DNA of 64,000 nt from Stappia stellulata DSM 5886 (GCF_000423705.1 NZ_AUIM01000010.1:406001-470000), one strand, 5' to 3'. Positions 51,160 through 60,142 are shown, numbered from the stretch's first letter. Numbers and translations are program-made. The notes: generated by a model not told the origin, from the sequence alone.

Positions 51160-52963
51160 GCGCGCCTCCGACGAAAAGATGCTGCACCGCCGGATCCCGG
51201 GCCAGCGCCTGCGGCGGTCCCGATGCCACCACGGTGCCGGTTTCCAGAACGGTGATGCGGTCGGCAATGTCCCAGACCAGATCGAGATCGTGTTCCACCA
51301 GGATCACTGCCACTCCCAGCCGCTTGCTCAGTTGACGCAACAGCCGGGAAAATTCGGCCCGCTCGGCCGGCGAGAGCCCGGCCGCCGGCTCATCGAACAG
51401 CACCAGCCCCGGATCGGCGAAGACCACGCGAATGACTTCGAGCAAACGTCGCTGGCCATGCGCCAGAAGTCCGGGGTTGTCCTCGCCATAGGCCTCCTTG
51501 AAGCGATGGGCGAGCGCCGCCATCTCCGGCTCCAGCGGGGTCGGGCGGGCATCGAGGCCGAGCTGGATGTTGTCCCACACCGACAGGCCGGTGAAGATCC
51601 GTGGTGTCTGGAAGGTGCGGCCCAGCCCCATGCGGGCGATGCTGGCAGCATTTTGCCTTGTCACGTCGCGTCCCCGGAAACTGTAGCTGCCGCCATCCAT
51701 CTGGCTGAAGCCGGAAATGACGTTCAGCAGACTGGTCTTGCCGGAGCCGTTGGCACCGACCAGACCATGCACCTCACCAGGACGCACCTGAAGGTCGACA
51801 CCATCCAGCGCCACCACCTGGCCGAAGCGTTTGACCGCACCGCGTACCTCGAGAATGGGCGCGGCCTCCGCCGGGACCTGGCGCGGCGCGATCTTCTCCA
51901 GCGTTTCGGTGAAGGGCGCAAGACGAAAGCCTTGTTCCCCGCCCCCGCGCTGGAAGCGCTTGCGCCGCCGGGCCTCGACCGTGCCGACAAGACCGTCGGG
52001 AAAGGCAATCACCACGGCGAGCGTCAGGAAGCCGTAGATCAGCAACCGGTACTCGACGAGTTGCACCAACAGGACGTTGGGCACGATGTAGATCACCCAG
52101 ATGCCGATGATCGGCCCCAGCAGCTGCCCACGCCCGCCGACGACCACCACAAAGAACAGGGTGAAGGACAGTTCGACCAGAAACCCTTGCGGGCTGATGA
52201 AGCCGACCGTCGGCACATAGAGCGCGCCGCAAATGCCGGTGCCGGCCGAGACGATCATGAAGCCCAGCGCCCGCATCAAGCCCGGCCGCACGCCCAGCGA
52301 GCGGGCCGCCTCCGCGCTTTCCGCCGCCAGGCGCATGCGCCTGCCCAACCGCGCATTGCGAATGCCGTAGTGCATCAGCAGCGCGGCGATCGGCACCGCC
52401 GTGACCAACAGCGTCAATCCGCTCAAGCCAAACACCACCGGCTTCGTCAGCGCCGGCAGATAGAGGCTGATTCCGTTGATGCCTTGCGTGACGTCATCGA
52501 ACTGGATCAGGAGCTGCGGAAAGACGATGGCCGCGCTCAAGGTCACGAAACCGAGATGGAACCCTTGAACCCTGAGGGCCGGCAAGGCGAACAAAAGACC
52601 ACCCAGCATGGCGGCTCCGACCGCCGCCAGCACGCCGACCGCCAGCGGCAACCCGTGAATCCCGCTGGCGATCGCCAGCCCATAAGCGCCAAAGCCGAGG
52701 ATCGCGCCCTGACCGAAGCTTTTCTGACCCGCATCGACGAACAGGAAATTCTGCAACACCGCAACGGCGATGTAGATGTTCACCAGCTGGAACGTGTGCT
52801 CCCAGTAGGAGTTGCCCAAAAGGCTCGGTCCGATGCCGGTCAGCAGGATCAGCAGGATGCCAAGGCGGAGTTGCAGCCCGTCGGACTTGAAATGCCCCTT
52901 CCTGGCGGGAAGGGAAACCTCCGGCCCGGCGGTTTCGGCAAGTGTGTTGTTGTGACTGGCCAT
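51152..52963 (-). CDS. Fused LIV-type permease-ATPase (LivM-LivG)
   Basis: This 603-residue protein joins a LivM-like permease (about residues 1-325, many hydrophobic helices, SFGQGAILGFGAYGLAIA and IIGIWVIYIVPNVLL) to a LivG-like ATPase (about 350-603). The ATPase has Walker A GANGSGKTSLL, GLGRTFQTPRIF, Walker B LVLFDEPAAGLS and the switch His in LVEHDLDLVW. The signature is a degenerate AHGQRRLLE where LivG proteins usually have YGQQR. The two parts are separate genes in classical systems. It sits 4 bp after LivH. Confidence 0.92.
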   Translation of the reverse strand: MASHNNTLAETAGPEVSLPARKGHFKSDGLQLRLGILLILLTGIGPSLLGNSYWEHTFQLVNIYIAVAVLQNFLFVDAGQKSFGQGAILGFGAYGLAIASGIHGLPLAVGVLAAVGAAMLGGLLFALPALRVQGFHLGFVTLSAAIVFPQLLIQFDDVTQGINGISLYLPALTKPVVFGLSGLTLLVTAVPIAALLMHYGIRNARLGRRMRLAAESAEAARSLGVRPGLMRALGFMIVSAGTGICGALYVPTVGFISPQGFLVELSFTLFFVVVVGGRGQLLGPIIGIWVIYIVPNVLLVQLVEYRLLIYGFLTLAVVIAFPDGLVGTVEARRRKRFQRGGGEQGFRLAPFTETLEKIAPRQVPAEAAPILEVRGAVKRFGQVVALDGVDLQVRPGEVHGLVGANGSGKTSLLNVISGFSQMDGGSYSFRGRDVTRQNAASIARMGLGRTFQTPRIFTGLSVWDNIQLGLDARPTPLEPEMAALAHRFKEAYGEDNPGLLAHGQRRLLEVIRVVFADPGLVLFDEPAAGLSPAERAEFSRLLRQLSKRLGVAVILVEHDLDLVWDIADRITVLETGTVVASGPPQALARDPAVQHLFVGGAHA

Positions 52964-52967
52964 CGCG

Positions 52968-53849
52968 TCAGACCCTCCGCGCGGCTGCGCGCCCGAAAAG
53001 ACCCTGCGGCCAGAACATCAAGATCACGACCAGAACGATCAGCGAGGCCAGGTCCTGGTACGCACCGCCGACCTTGTAGGCCATCAGCATCGCCATCACC
53101 CCGACCAGCGGGCCGCCGATCACGGCGCCGGAGTTATTGCCGATCCCGCCCACCACTGCGGCGATGAAGCCGTTGAGCACATAGCGCATTCCCGCATCGG
53201 GGCTGACGGAGATGATCGGCGCCACCATGAAACCGGCAGAGCCGGCGATCATGCCGCTGATGCCAAAGGCGAGAAGCTGCAGCCGGCGAACGCCGAGACC
53301 GGCGGCGCGGGCCGCATCGAAATCCTGCGACAAGGCGCTGATCGCCAGTCCGGTGAAGGTGCGGCGCAAGAAAAAGGACAGAAGACAGTACCAGCCGAGC
53401 ATGGCTGCGATCGCCAGCACAAAGGCCCCCGGCGTCTTGACCCCGAAGATCCGAAACGCCGGAACCGGCCCGCTGACCGAATAGGCGAACGGGCCGTAGA
53501 GCAGCATCAGGATCGCGGCGATGATGACCGAGACCGACACGGTGGAGATCATCCAGCTGTCCTGCTCGGACGTGTTGCCCCGCAACGGCAGCAGCGTCAG
53601 CCACCCCTGCGCCGCCACCAGGACGCCGATGACCAGGGTGATCAGAACCAGCATCAGCAGCCAGGTCGGAAGCCCCGCGTTGTCCGCCAGGAAATAGGCT
53701 GCAAAGCCCCCGAGGATGAAAATATGGCCTTGCGCAAAATTCAGGATGCGCGTGGCGTTGTGCACAATGTTGAAACTCATCGCGATGATGGAGAACAGCG
53801 CCCCAATGGCCACTCCCCGTATGACGATGACGGCGATTTCGCTCAGCAT
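52968..53849 (-). CDS. LIV-type ABC transporter permease (LivH-like)
   Basis: This 293-residue membrane protein has the LivH pattern VIVIRGVAIGALFSIIAMSFNIVHNATRILNFAQGHIFILG and GLGVRRLQLLAFGISGMIAG with GGIGNNSGAVIGGPLVG near the C-terminus. The start MLSEIA at 53849 is set by GGGGAGG upstream. It heads the LivH-LivMG-LivF operon. The 266-bp region upstream (53850-54115) holds a 7-bp inverted repeat (53886-53892/53902-53908) but no gene. Confidence 0.92.
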   Translation of the reverse strand: MLSEIAVIVIRGVAIGALFSIIAMSFNIVHNATRILNFAQGHIFILGGFAAYFLADNAGLPTWLLMLVLITLVIGVLVAAQGWLTLLPLRGNTSEQDSWMISTVSVSVIIAAILMLLYGPFAYSVSGPVPAFRIFGVKTPGAFVLAIAAMLGWYCLLSFFLRRTFTGLAISALSQDFDAARAAGLGVRRLQLLAFGISGMIAGSAGFMVAPIISVSPDAGMRYVLNGFIAAVVGGIGNNSGAVIGGPLVGVMAMLMAYKVGGAYQDLASLIVLVVILMFWPQGLFGRAAARRV

Positions 53850-54115
53850 GTTCCTCCCCCCCACACCCCGTTCCGCCCGAGAGAGCCTTCTGGCCTCTTT
53901 ACAGAAGGGTCCTGTCTGTTTGTCCGGCCGAAGGATGCATGGCCCACTCCCGGGACCTAAGGCATCACTCGCCGGCCGATGCCCGCATTGGTTGGCGGTG
54001 ACCGTTTGTCATCGGAATTTGCCGGGAAAGGGCAGGGCCTGCATCATGCAATCGGACGACGCCGCCGGCTTGAGCGCCCTGTGCACCCCCTCCCTCAAAT
54101 TGGTGCACTGCAATC

Positions 54116-54856
54116 CTATCCGAGAAGCTGGGCCATGGCCGCGACATCGTCGCTGAGGGCCCGCATGCGACTGCGCGCCTCTTCCAGACGGCGCTTGTTC
54201 TGGTCATTCGAAAGCAGACCCGCCAAGGCCAGATCCGCCATCGCATCACCGATTTCCTCGGCGCTGAGGCGGCCTTCGGGCTGGTACCAACGCGAAGTCC
54301 AGTTGGCCATGCCGATCACCGCGAAGGCAGCGATATGCGCATCCACCTCCCGGAACTCCCCCGTGGCGATGCCCTGTTCGATGCAATCGACGTAATAGTC
54401 GTAGATCGCCCGGCGCGAGGTGTTGTAGTCGGCAAGCAGATGGTCTGGAATTTGCGCCTCGAGACGCGCCAGCCGCACGAAACGCGCCCCGCTGGACAGC
54501 CGCCGCACCACCCCGTCGACGATTGCCACACGCAGACGCTCGCCGGGGCTGTGCGTCCTGTCGCCGGCCAGATCCCGCAGGCGTTTCGACGGCTCGAACG
54601 CCTCCGCATCGATCAGCGCAGCGAGGATCTCGTCCTTCGACCCGAAATAATGATAGATCGCCGACCGTCCGAGGCCGACCTCACTGGCAATCGCCGCCAT
54701 GCTGCAGCGGTCATAGCCCTTTTCGTCGAACATCCGCGCGGCGATATCGAGCAACTGCTCGCGCACCAGCTCCTTGCGCGGATTCGTGTCGCGCCGCTCA
54801 CCCTTCTGCGACCGCGGCGGATCCCGTTCGCCTTCGCTTTCGGCCCCGTTTATCAT
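54116..54856 (-). CDS. TetR family transcriptional regulator, candidate controller of the HIP regulon
   Basis: This 246-residue regulator has an N-terminal TetR HTH (about residues 25-75: LLDIAARMFDEKGYDRCSM, IASEVGLGRSAIYHYFGSKDEIL). A TetR_C-type helical ligand domain with RLARLEAQIPDHLLADYNTSRRAIYDYYVDCIEQG fills the rest. The layout suits a KstR2-like repressor that senses HIP-CoA or a related CoA ester. The start MINGAESEG at 54856 is chosen by GGGAG upstream. It lies 103 bp after the thiolase gene, and the palindrome upstream of that gene suggests autoregulation. Confidence 0.88.
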   Translation of the reverse strand: MINGAESEGERDPPRSQKGERRDTNPRKELVREQLLDIAARMFDEKGYDRCSMAAIASEVGLGRSAIYHYFGSKDEILAALIDAEAFEPSKRLRDLAGDRTHSPGERLRVAIVDGVVRRLSSGARFVRLARLEAQIPDHLLADYNTSRRAIYDYYVDCIEQGIATGEFREVDAHIAAFAVIGMANWTSRWYQPEGRLSAEEIGDAMADLALAGLLSNDQNKRRLEEARSRMRALSDDVAAMAQLLG

Positions 54857-54959
54857 TCCGGCTCTCCCTGACGATCCGTCGCCCTCGAAACATGCTTCAG
54901 GATATCTACCACCGGCAGACCCGCAAGCGGAACCGGGCCGGGCTCCCCGCACGGCCGCG

Positions 54960-56165
54960 TCACGAAAAGATCTCGAAAAGACCAGCGGCCCCCATGCCGC
55001 CGCCGATGCACATGGTGACCACCCCGTAGCGCGCGCCCTGGCGGCGGCCCTCGATCAGGAGATGGCCGGACAGCCGCGCGCCGGTCATGCCGAACGGATG
55101 TCCGACGGCAATGGCCCCGCCATTTGCATTGAGCTTGTCCGGATCGATGCCAAGCCGGTCCCGGCAATAGAGCGCCTGACTGGCAAAGGCCTCATTGAGC
55201 TCCCACAGATCGATGTCATTCACCGCAAGGCCGTGCCGTTCCAAGAGCTTCGGAACCGCAAGCACCGGGCCAATACCCATTTCCTCCGGCGCGCAACCGG
55301 CCACGGCGATGCCGCGCAGAGCGCCAAGCGGAGACAGGCCGCGACGCTCTGCCTGCCGCGCCTCCATCAACACCAGCGCCGCCGCACCATCGGAGAGCTG
55401 CGAGGAATTGCCCGCCGTCACATAGCGGCCGGCGGCGACCAGCGCCCCATCCGCATAAACCGGAGCCAACCCGCTCAACCGCTCCAGCGTCGTTTCCGGG
55501 CGCACGCCCTCATCCCGGTCGAGACGCACCTCCTTATGCCGCACTTCGCCGGTTTCTCGGTCCTTCACCAGCATGACGGACGTCATCGGCGCAAGCTCCG
55601 CATCGAAACGGCCTGCGGCGTGTGCGGCGGCGGTCCGTTGCTGGCTTTGCAGCGAGAAAACATCCTGCGCGGCGCGGGCGATGCCATAGCGTTCGGCGAC
55701 GACCTCCGCCGTTTCGATCATCGGCATGTACATATGCGGCCAGTGTGACGTCACCGCCCGCGACTGGTTTCGGTAAGTGTTCTTGTGGGCGTTCTGCGTG
55801 AGGCTGATCGATTCGACGCCGCCGGCGATCACCGTCTCCATCCCGTCGAGGGCGATCTGCCGGCTGCCGATAGCAACCGCCATCAGTCCCGAGGAACACA
55901 TCCGGTCGACCGTCATTCCCGGCACGGTTTCCGGCAGGCCGGCAGCCGCGGCGGTCAACCGCCCGATGTTGTAGCCTTGCGTTCCCTGCTGTGCCGAACA
56001 CCCCAGGACAACATCGTCGACTTCTCCGCCCGCGACCCCCGCACGGGCCAGCGCCTCGCGTGCGGCATGGCCCGAAAGGGCTGGCGCCTCCGTATCGTTA
56101 AAGGCGCCCTTGTAGGCTTTCCCGATCGGCGTTCTCGCCACCGAGACAATGACTGCTTCCCGCAT
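54960..56165 (-). CDS. Acetyl-CoA acetyltransferase family thiolase
   Basis: This 401-residue thiolase has [42 protein letters not shown] with nucleophile Cys90, [34 protein letters not shown] with the catalytic His, and a C-terminal [17 protein letters not shown] with the second Cys. It differs from FadA6 and is closer to general degradative thiolases, so it may finish a later round of beta-oxidation. The start at 56165 is preferred over one 27 bp upstream. It is divergent from the LuxR-type regulator gene. Confidence 0.92.
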   Translation of the reverse strand: MREAVIVSVARTPIGKAYKGAFNDTEAPALSGHAAREALARAGVAGGEVDDVVLGCSAQQGTQGYNIGRLTAAAAGLPETVPGMTVDRMCSSGLMAVAIGSRQIALDGMETVIAGGVESISLTQNAHKNTYRNQSRAVTSHWPHMYMPMIETAEVVAERYGIARAAQDVFSLQSQQRTAAAHAAGRFDAELAPMTSVMLVKDRETGEVRHKEVRLDRDEGVRPETTLERLSGLAPVYADGALVAAGRYVTAGNSSQLSDGAAALVLMEARQAERRGLSPLGALRGIAVAGCAPEEMGIGPVLAVPKLLERHGLAVNDIDLWELNEAFASQALYCRDRLGIDPDKLNANGGAIAVGHPFGMTGARLSGHLLIEGRRQGARYGVVTMCIGGGMGAAGLFEIFS

Positions 56166-56247
56166 GACAGCTCCCTGCTTGCCGCCGCGCACAACCGCGC
56201 GGCTGGAGGATTCCCCGCCTTTGTCTTCTGCAAAACGTCACCGCGCA

Positions 56248-56263
56248 TCGTCCAAGGAGACGA
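56248..56263. promoter_or_regulatory. HIP-regulon palindrome, site E (upstream of thiolase-TetR)
   Basis: TCGTCC-AAGG-AGACGA keeps the left arm, the 4-bp spacing and five of six bases of the right arm. It lies 83 bp upstream of the thiolase start, in the gap shared with the LuxR-type gene. Confidence 0.6.
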
Positions 56264-56290
56264 GCAGGGCCGGGATCGGAGCACACCGCT

Positions 56291-56351
56291 CAATGCCGAT
56301 AATTTGACGGCACGACAATAATTTGACACTTCGTTGATTATTCGGCATTGT
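56291..56351 (+). promoter_or_regulatory. Promoter region with direct and inverted repeats ahead of the LuxR-type gene
   Basis: ATAATTTGAC occurs twice, 19 bp apart (56299-56308 and 56318-56327). The second copy runs into a perfect -35 TTGACA (56323-56328), with CATTGT (56346-56351) 17 bp on as a possible -10. An outer inverted repeat (56291-56303 against 56337-56350, one inserted base) brackets the region. It looks like a regulator-controlled promoter. Confidence 0.6.
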
Positions 56352-56415
56352 GGTGAAAATGCCGGCAAGGGCGACAGAAATCTTGGCCTGGCATTGCATC
56401 GCGGGAGGAACCGAA

Positions 56416-57471
56416 ATGCTCGACAAGGTCCGGCTCGACGCCGAAACAGCGGATACCATTGAACACATCTACGACACGCTGACCGAGGGCGGCACGCTGC
56501 AGCAGTGCCTGGACCTGGTGCGCGGCGCCACCGGGGCAATGGAGGTGACGCTCGAGATCGAGACGCGCGGGGCAACTGTCCGCCATCGCTGCATCTCCTC
56601 CAGCGCTGCGGAGTTTTCCGGCGATGGGGCGCAGGATCCGGACGCCCGTTCGGTCCTGCTTGCGACGGCCGGCGCCCGGATCACCGTCGAATGCGGCACC
56701 GCGCATGACGATCACTATCGACTGCATCTGACGCCAACCCATGATGGCACGCCCTTCCCGGCATCCCGTCAGGATCTTGCCCAGGATCTTCTTCGGCATA
56801 TTCGCCGCGCCCATCGGCTCGCCGCCCAGATCGACCGGTCGAACCAGGAACGCAGCGTCTATTCGAGCGCCCTCGACCGACTGGCCGTCGGCGCCATCTT
56901 CCTCGACGTACAGGGCAAGGTTATCCATGCAACGCGGGTCGCCCAGGACCTGATCGACAGCCGCGACGGCCTGCAGCTCACGCGCGGCGGCCTCGCGGCG
57001 GCAGATGCGGCAGACAATCGGGCACTCCAATCAGCCATTCGCGGCAAATTGAGCCAATCCGACGCCATTCCCCGGCAAAAACCGCAGACGCTGGTGGTCT
57101 CCCGCCCCTCCGGCGGGCGCGAGTTGGGGCTCATCGTTCACAGTCTGCGCTGCCAGCCGGAGGCACCTGGCGGTTTTGCCGCAGTCGTCATGATCCGCGA
57201 TCCGGATCGCAGCGGCGCACCGGAACGCGCCATCCTGCGCAACCTGTTCGCCATGACCGCAGCCGAAGCGGAAGTTGCCTGCAGCCTCACCTCCGGTCTG
57301 TCCCTCGACGAGACGGCGCAGTCCCTGAACATCAGCCGCAACACAGCCCGCACGCATCTGCGCTCGATCTTTTCCAAGAGCGGCATCAGCCGTCAGACCG
57401 AACTGATGCGCCTGATGCTCAGCAGTGCGGCGGTGCTTGGCATGACACCGCTGGCCGGCCAGGAGGAATAA
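56416..57471 (+). CDS. LuxR-type HTH regulator (possible TeiR analogue)
   Basis: This 351-residue protein has a C-terminal LuxR HTH (about residues 285-340: MTAAEAEVACSLTSGLSLDETAQSLNISRNTARTHLRSIFSKSGISRQTELM). A middle PAS-like region (about 160-270, ALDRLAVGAIFLDVQGKVIHA) precedes it. Residues 1-140 have no family that I recognise. Steroid-degrading Comamonas uses a LuxR-type activator, TeiR, so a sensor role for a steroid compound is plausible but unproven. The start at 56416 has GGAGG; a longer in-frame reading begins 66 bp upstream. Confidence 0.85.
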   Translation: MLDKVRLDAETADTIEHIYDTLTEGGTLQQCLDLVRGATGAMEVTLEIETRGATVRHRCISSSAAEFSGDGAQDPDARSVLLATAGARITVECGTAHDDHYRLHLTPTHDGTPFPASRQDLAQDLLRHIRRAHRLAAQIDRSNQERSVYSSALDRLAVGAIFLDVQGKVIHATRVAQDLIDSRDGLQLTRGGLAAADAADNRALQSAIRGKLSQSDAIPRQKPQTLVVSRPSGGRELGLIVHSLRCQPEAPGGFAAVVMIRDPDRSGAPERAILRNLFAMTAAEAEVACSLTSGLSLDETAQSLNISRNTARTHLRSIFSKSGISRQTELMRLMLSSAAVLGMTPLAGQEE

Positions 57472-58003
57472 GGCACGGGCACGCCGCGCCCGGGGACCGT
57501 GGTCCCTTGCGTATTTCCGAGACCCGGCAGCGCCCACGCGTCACCGGGTCTCCCGGTCTCCCGGTCGCCAGATGGTTTGGATTTTCCGAAATGGCTCTAC
57601 GCTGTCATTGCCCGGACCTGCGGGGTGTCGCCGCGACCAGATCCACGGCCGCTTCCTTCCGATGCCACGACCAAGCAAGATGCCGGGTGCTTTGCCGCCA
57701 CAGCCCGCTCAAGCAGGCCCTGCCGACAGGAAAAACGCCACCCCAAGACAGAACGGATCTTTGATCCATTGCTTGATGGTCCTGTTTCACCTGGCGCTCT
57801 CAACCAAACAGGGATCTATCGTCATTGGGATCCGGCAACGCGCGTTCAGGCAGGTCCGGCGGACCGTCATGGCCCTGTCCGGTTGCATCGAAACAAGCCG
57901 TCAGCCGGTCGCTCCCGACGACCATAGCGGCGCCTGGTGACAGTATCGGCACTGCGTCTGGGCCATCGCCACAGGAGCCGGTGCCATGCGGTCGAAAGTG
58001 AGC
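57472..58003. other. Gene-free stretch between the LuxR-type gene and the IS zone
   Basis: I see no convincing gene here. Several short overlapping frames exist on both strands but none shows family motifs, good start sites or domain-like composition. The region probably contains debris at the boundary of the mobile-element zone. Confidence 0.5.
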
Positions 58004-58821
58004 TGAGACCCTGAAACCCCTCCAGAGTTTGGTAGAGACCGTCGCATTTGAGAAGACGGACGGTATGAAGCGTTCACGGTTCACTGAAGAGCAGATCATC
58101 GGGATTCTGAAGGAGCAGGAAGCCGGTCAGAAGACTGCCGATGTCTGCCGGAAGCATGGAGTATCGGAGGCGACCTTTTGCAAACACAAGGCCAGGTCTG
58201 GCGGCAGGGACGTTTTCGAAGCCCGCAAGCCAAAAGCTTTGGAAGATGAGAACGCGAAGCTCACGAAGATGCTCGCGGAGCACATGCTTGGACAATGCCA
58301 TTTTGAAGGATCTCGCTTCAAAAAAATGGTGACGGCCGATGGAAAGCGGGATGCGGTGGTTCATGTGTGCGGACAGCACGGCTTGAGCCAGCGTCGGGCG
58401 TGCCGTGTGCTATCGGTCGACCGGTCGGGCATGCGATATCGCAGCATCCCGCCCGACGACAGCCATATCCGGGCAGCAATGAAGACGGTCACCGTTCAGC
58501 GCCGCCGCTTTGGCTACCGGCGCATCCACGTCATGCTTGAACGACAAGGGATCGAAATGGACCTGAGGTAGCTCAGGCGGCTTTACCGGGAAGAGAAACG
58601 GACCGTTCGCAAACGTGATGGCCGTAAGCGACCTCTGGGGACCGGACGACCACTTGCGCTGCCGTTACGTCCCAATGAACGCTGGAGCCTCGATTTCGTC
58701 AGCTTCGCTTGCACCGACGGGCGCAGGTTCCGTGTTCTTACCGTCGCAGATGACTTCACGCGGGAATGCTTGGCGCTGGTCGCGGATACTCCTTTGTCTG
58801 GTCTGCGTCTTGCCAGGGAAC
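58004..58821 (+). mobile_element. Truncated IS3-family element (left part), interrupted by a second IS
   Basis: A leader with GAAACCCCTCCAGAGTTTGG about 60 bp before the OrfA start resembles the left end of IS3-family elements; the outer limit near 58004 is approximate. Transposase coding runs to 58821, where the intact second element begins. The right portion of this element is not found on the far side of that insertion, so a deletion must also have happened. Confidence 0.65.
58074..58821 (+). pseudogene. Broken IS3-family transposase (OrfA/OrfB)
   Basis: OrfA starts MKRSRFTEEQIIGILKEQEAG (58074). Around 58286-58300 an extra base shifts the frame: the normal OrfA end CLDNAILKDLASKKW continues in another frame, while the original frame runs straight into OrfB (MVTADGKRDAVVHVCGQHGLSQRRACRVL). 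A TAG at 58569-58571 then interrupts OrfB. The same frame continues [19 protein letters not shown] and [10 protein letters not shown], which holds the first catalytic Asp. Coding stops at the second IS at 58822. The second Asp and the Glu are absent, so it is inactive. Confidence 0.85.
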
Positions 58822-58848
58822 TGAACCGCGCCGGGTTTGCCGGAGGCT
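58822..58848 (+). repeat. Left terminal inverted repeat of the IS3-family element
   Basis: This 27-bp repeat matches the reverse complement of 60116-60142 except at one position (T versus A at the 15th base). Confidence 0.93.
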
Positions 58849-58874
58849 CCAACTCCTGAGTAGGATGGAGCACG

Positions 58875-59201
58875 ATGAGCAAAACGACGAACAAGTTTTC
58901 CCCTGAAGTACGCGAACGAGCGGTACGCCTTGTGCTGGAGAATGAAGGCCAGCACGGGTCTCGCTGGCAAGCGATCGTATCAATAGCAGCCAAGATCGGC
59001 TGCTCGGCGCACACGCTGAACGAATGGGTCAAGAGATCCGAGGTTGATAGTGGTGCGCGGGCGGGCATCCCGACGGAGATGGCCGAGAAGATGAAGGCCC
59101 TGGAGCGGGAGAACCGTGAGCTTCGTCAGGCCAACGAGATCCTGCGCAAGGCGTCTGCTTATTTTGCGATGGCGGAGCTCGACCGCCCATTGAAGCGATG
59201 A
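58875..59201 (+). CDS. IS3-family transposase OrfA
   Basis: This 108-residue protein has an HTH_Tnp_1 domain ([19 protein letters not shown] then [18 protein letters not shown]) and a C-terminal leucine-zipper-like coiled coil ([25 protein letters not shown]). It binds the terminal repeats and, after programmed frameshifting with OrfB, forms part of the transposase. The stop overlaps the OrfB start by 4 bp. Confidence 0.95.
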   Translation: MSKTTNKFSPEVRERAVRLVLENEGQHGSRWQAIVSIAAKIGCSAHTLNEWVKRSEVDSGARAGIPTEMAEKMKALERENRELRQANEILRKASAYFAMAELDRPLKR

Positions 59202-60103
59202 TTTCCTTCATCGAAGAACACCGGAGGGTGTTTGGGGTCGAGCCGATTTGCAGACTGCTGCCGATTGCCCCATCGACCTATTACGAGAACATCGCCAAGC
59301 GTGAGGACGTGGACAGGCTTTCAGTTCGCGCCCGCCGCGATACTGTTCTGAAGATCGAGATACGCCGTGTCTTTGAGGAGAACTTCCGGGTTTATGGCGT
59401 GCGCAAGGTCTGGCGGCAATTGCAGCGGGAGGGCTTCGATGTCGCCCGTTGCACCGTGTCCCGGCTCATGAGGTCCATGGGGCTTCAGGGGATCATCCGT
59501 GGCAAACCGGTCAAAATGACCTTTCCGGACAAGTCAGCACCCAGCCCGCTCGACCGCGTAAACCGTCAGTTCAAGGCACCGGCGCCGAACAGGCTCTGGG
59601 TTTCGGATTTCACGTACGTGGCCACCTGGCAGGGTTTTGTCTATGTCGCCTTCGTTATCGACGCATTTGCCCGGCGTATCGTCGGCTGGCGTGTCAGCCG
59701 GACGGCGCATGCGACCTTCGTTCTCGATGCTCTGGAGCAGGCACTTCATGATCGGCGTCCCATTCATGGCGGTGGCCTCGTGCACCATTCGGACAGGGGC
59801 GTCCAATACGTGTCGATCAGGTACTCGGAGCGATTGGCCGAAGCGGGCGTTGAGCCCTCCGTCGGAAGTGTCGGTGACTCTTATGACAATGCTCTCGCCG
59901 AGACGATCAACGGCCTTTACAAGGCCGAGGTCATTCATCGTCGCGGGCCGTGGCGAAACTTCGAAGCCGTCGAGTTCGCAACACTCGAATGGGTCGACTG
60001 GTTCAATCACCGGCGTTTGCTGGAGCCCATAGGTAACATCCCTCCGGCTGAAGCGGAGGAACAATATTACGCCACGCTGGAACAACCGGCCGTGGCAGCA
60101 TAA
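59198..60103 (+). CDS. IS3-family transposase OrfB (integrase domain)
   Basis: This 301-residue protein has an N-terminal HTH_21 region ([22 protein letters not shown]) and an rve integrase core. The DDE residues are visible as WVSDFTYVA (first Asp), [11 protein letters not shown] (second Asp) and [20 protein letters not shown] (Glu). Length is normal. An ATG overlapping the OrfA stop could allow independent translation in addition to the frameshifted OrfAB fusion typical of this family. Confidence 0.95.
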   Translation: MISFIEEHRRVFGVEPICRLLPIAPSTYYENIAKREDVDRLSVRARRDTVLKIEIRRVFEENFRVYGVRKVWRQLQREGFDVARCTVSRLMRSMGLQGIIRGKPVKMTFPDKSAPSPLDRVNRQFKAPAPNRLWVSDFTYVATWQGFVYVAFVIDAFARRIVGWRVSRTAHATFVLDALEQALHDRRPIHGGGLVHHSDRGVQYVSIRYSERLAEAGVEPSVGSVGDSYDNALAETINGLYKAEVIHRRGPWRNFEAVEFATLEWVDWFNHRRLLEPIGNIPPAEAEEQYYATLEQPAVAA

Positions 60104-60115
60104 CTTAAACCAAAC

Positions 60116-60142
60116 AGCCTCCGGCAATCCCGGCGCGGTTCA
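60116..60142 (-). repeat. Right terminal inverted repeat of the IS3-family element
   Basis: This is the partner of the left repeat; it lies 13 bp after the OrfB stop and 29 bp before the LysR stop. Confidence 0.93.

Larger units (their letters stand above)
58822..60142 (+). mobile_element. Complete IS3-family insertion sequence, 1321 bp
   Basis: The element has 27-bp terminal inverted repeats with one mismatch (58822-58848 and 60116-60142), beginning TGAACCGCGCCGGG. Two consecutive genes, orfA and orfB, fill the space between. Both are uninterrupted and the DDE catalytic set is present, so it may still be active. The flanking three bases differ (AAC on the left, AAA on the right), so no target duplication is seen. 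Confidence 0.93.

Noticed and set aside
53912..53927. GTCTGTTTG upstream of the LivH gene as a possible regulon site
   Set aside because: Only the left half and spacer resemble sites C and D; the right half is missing.
57499..57927. 142-codon plus-strand frame between the LuxR gene and the IS zone
   Set aside because: Two other frames of similar length overlap it; composition and start context do not favour any of them.
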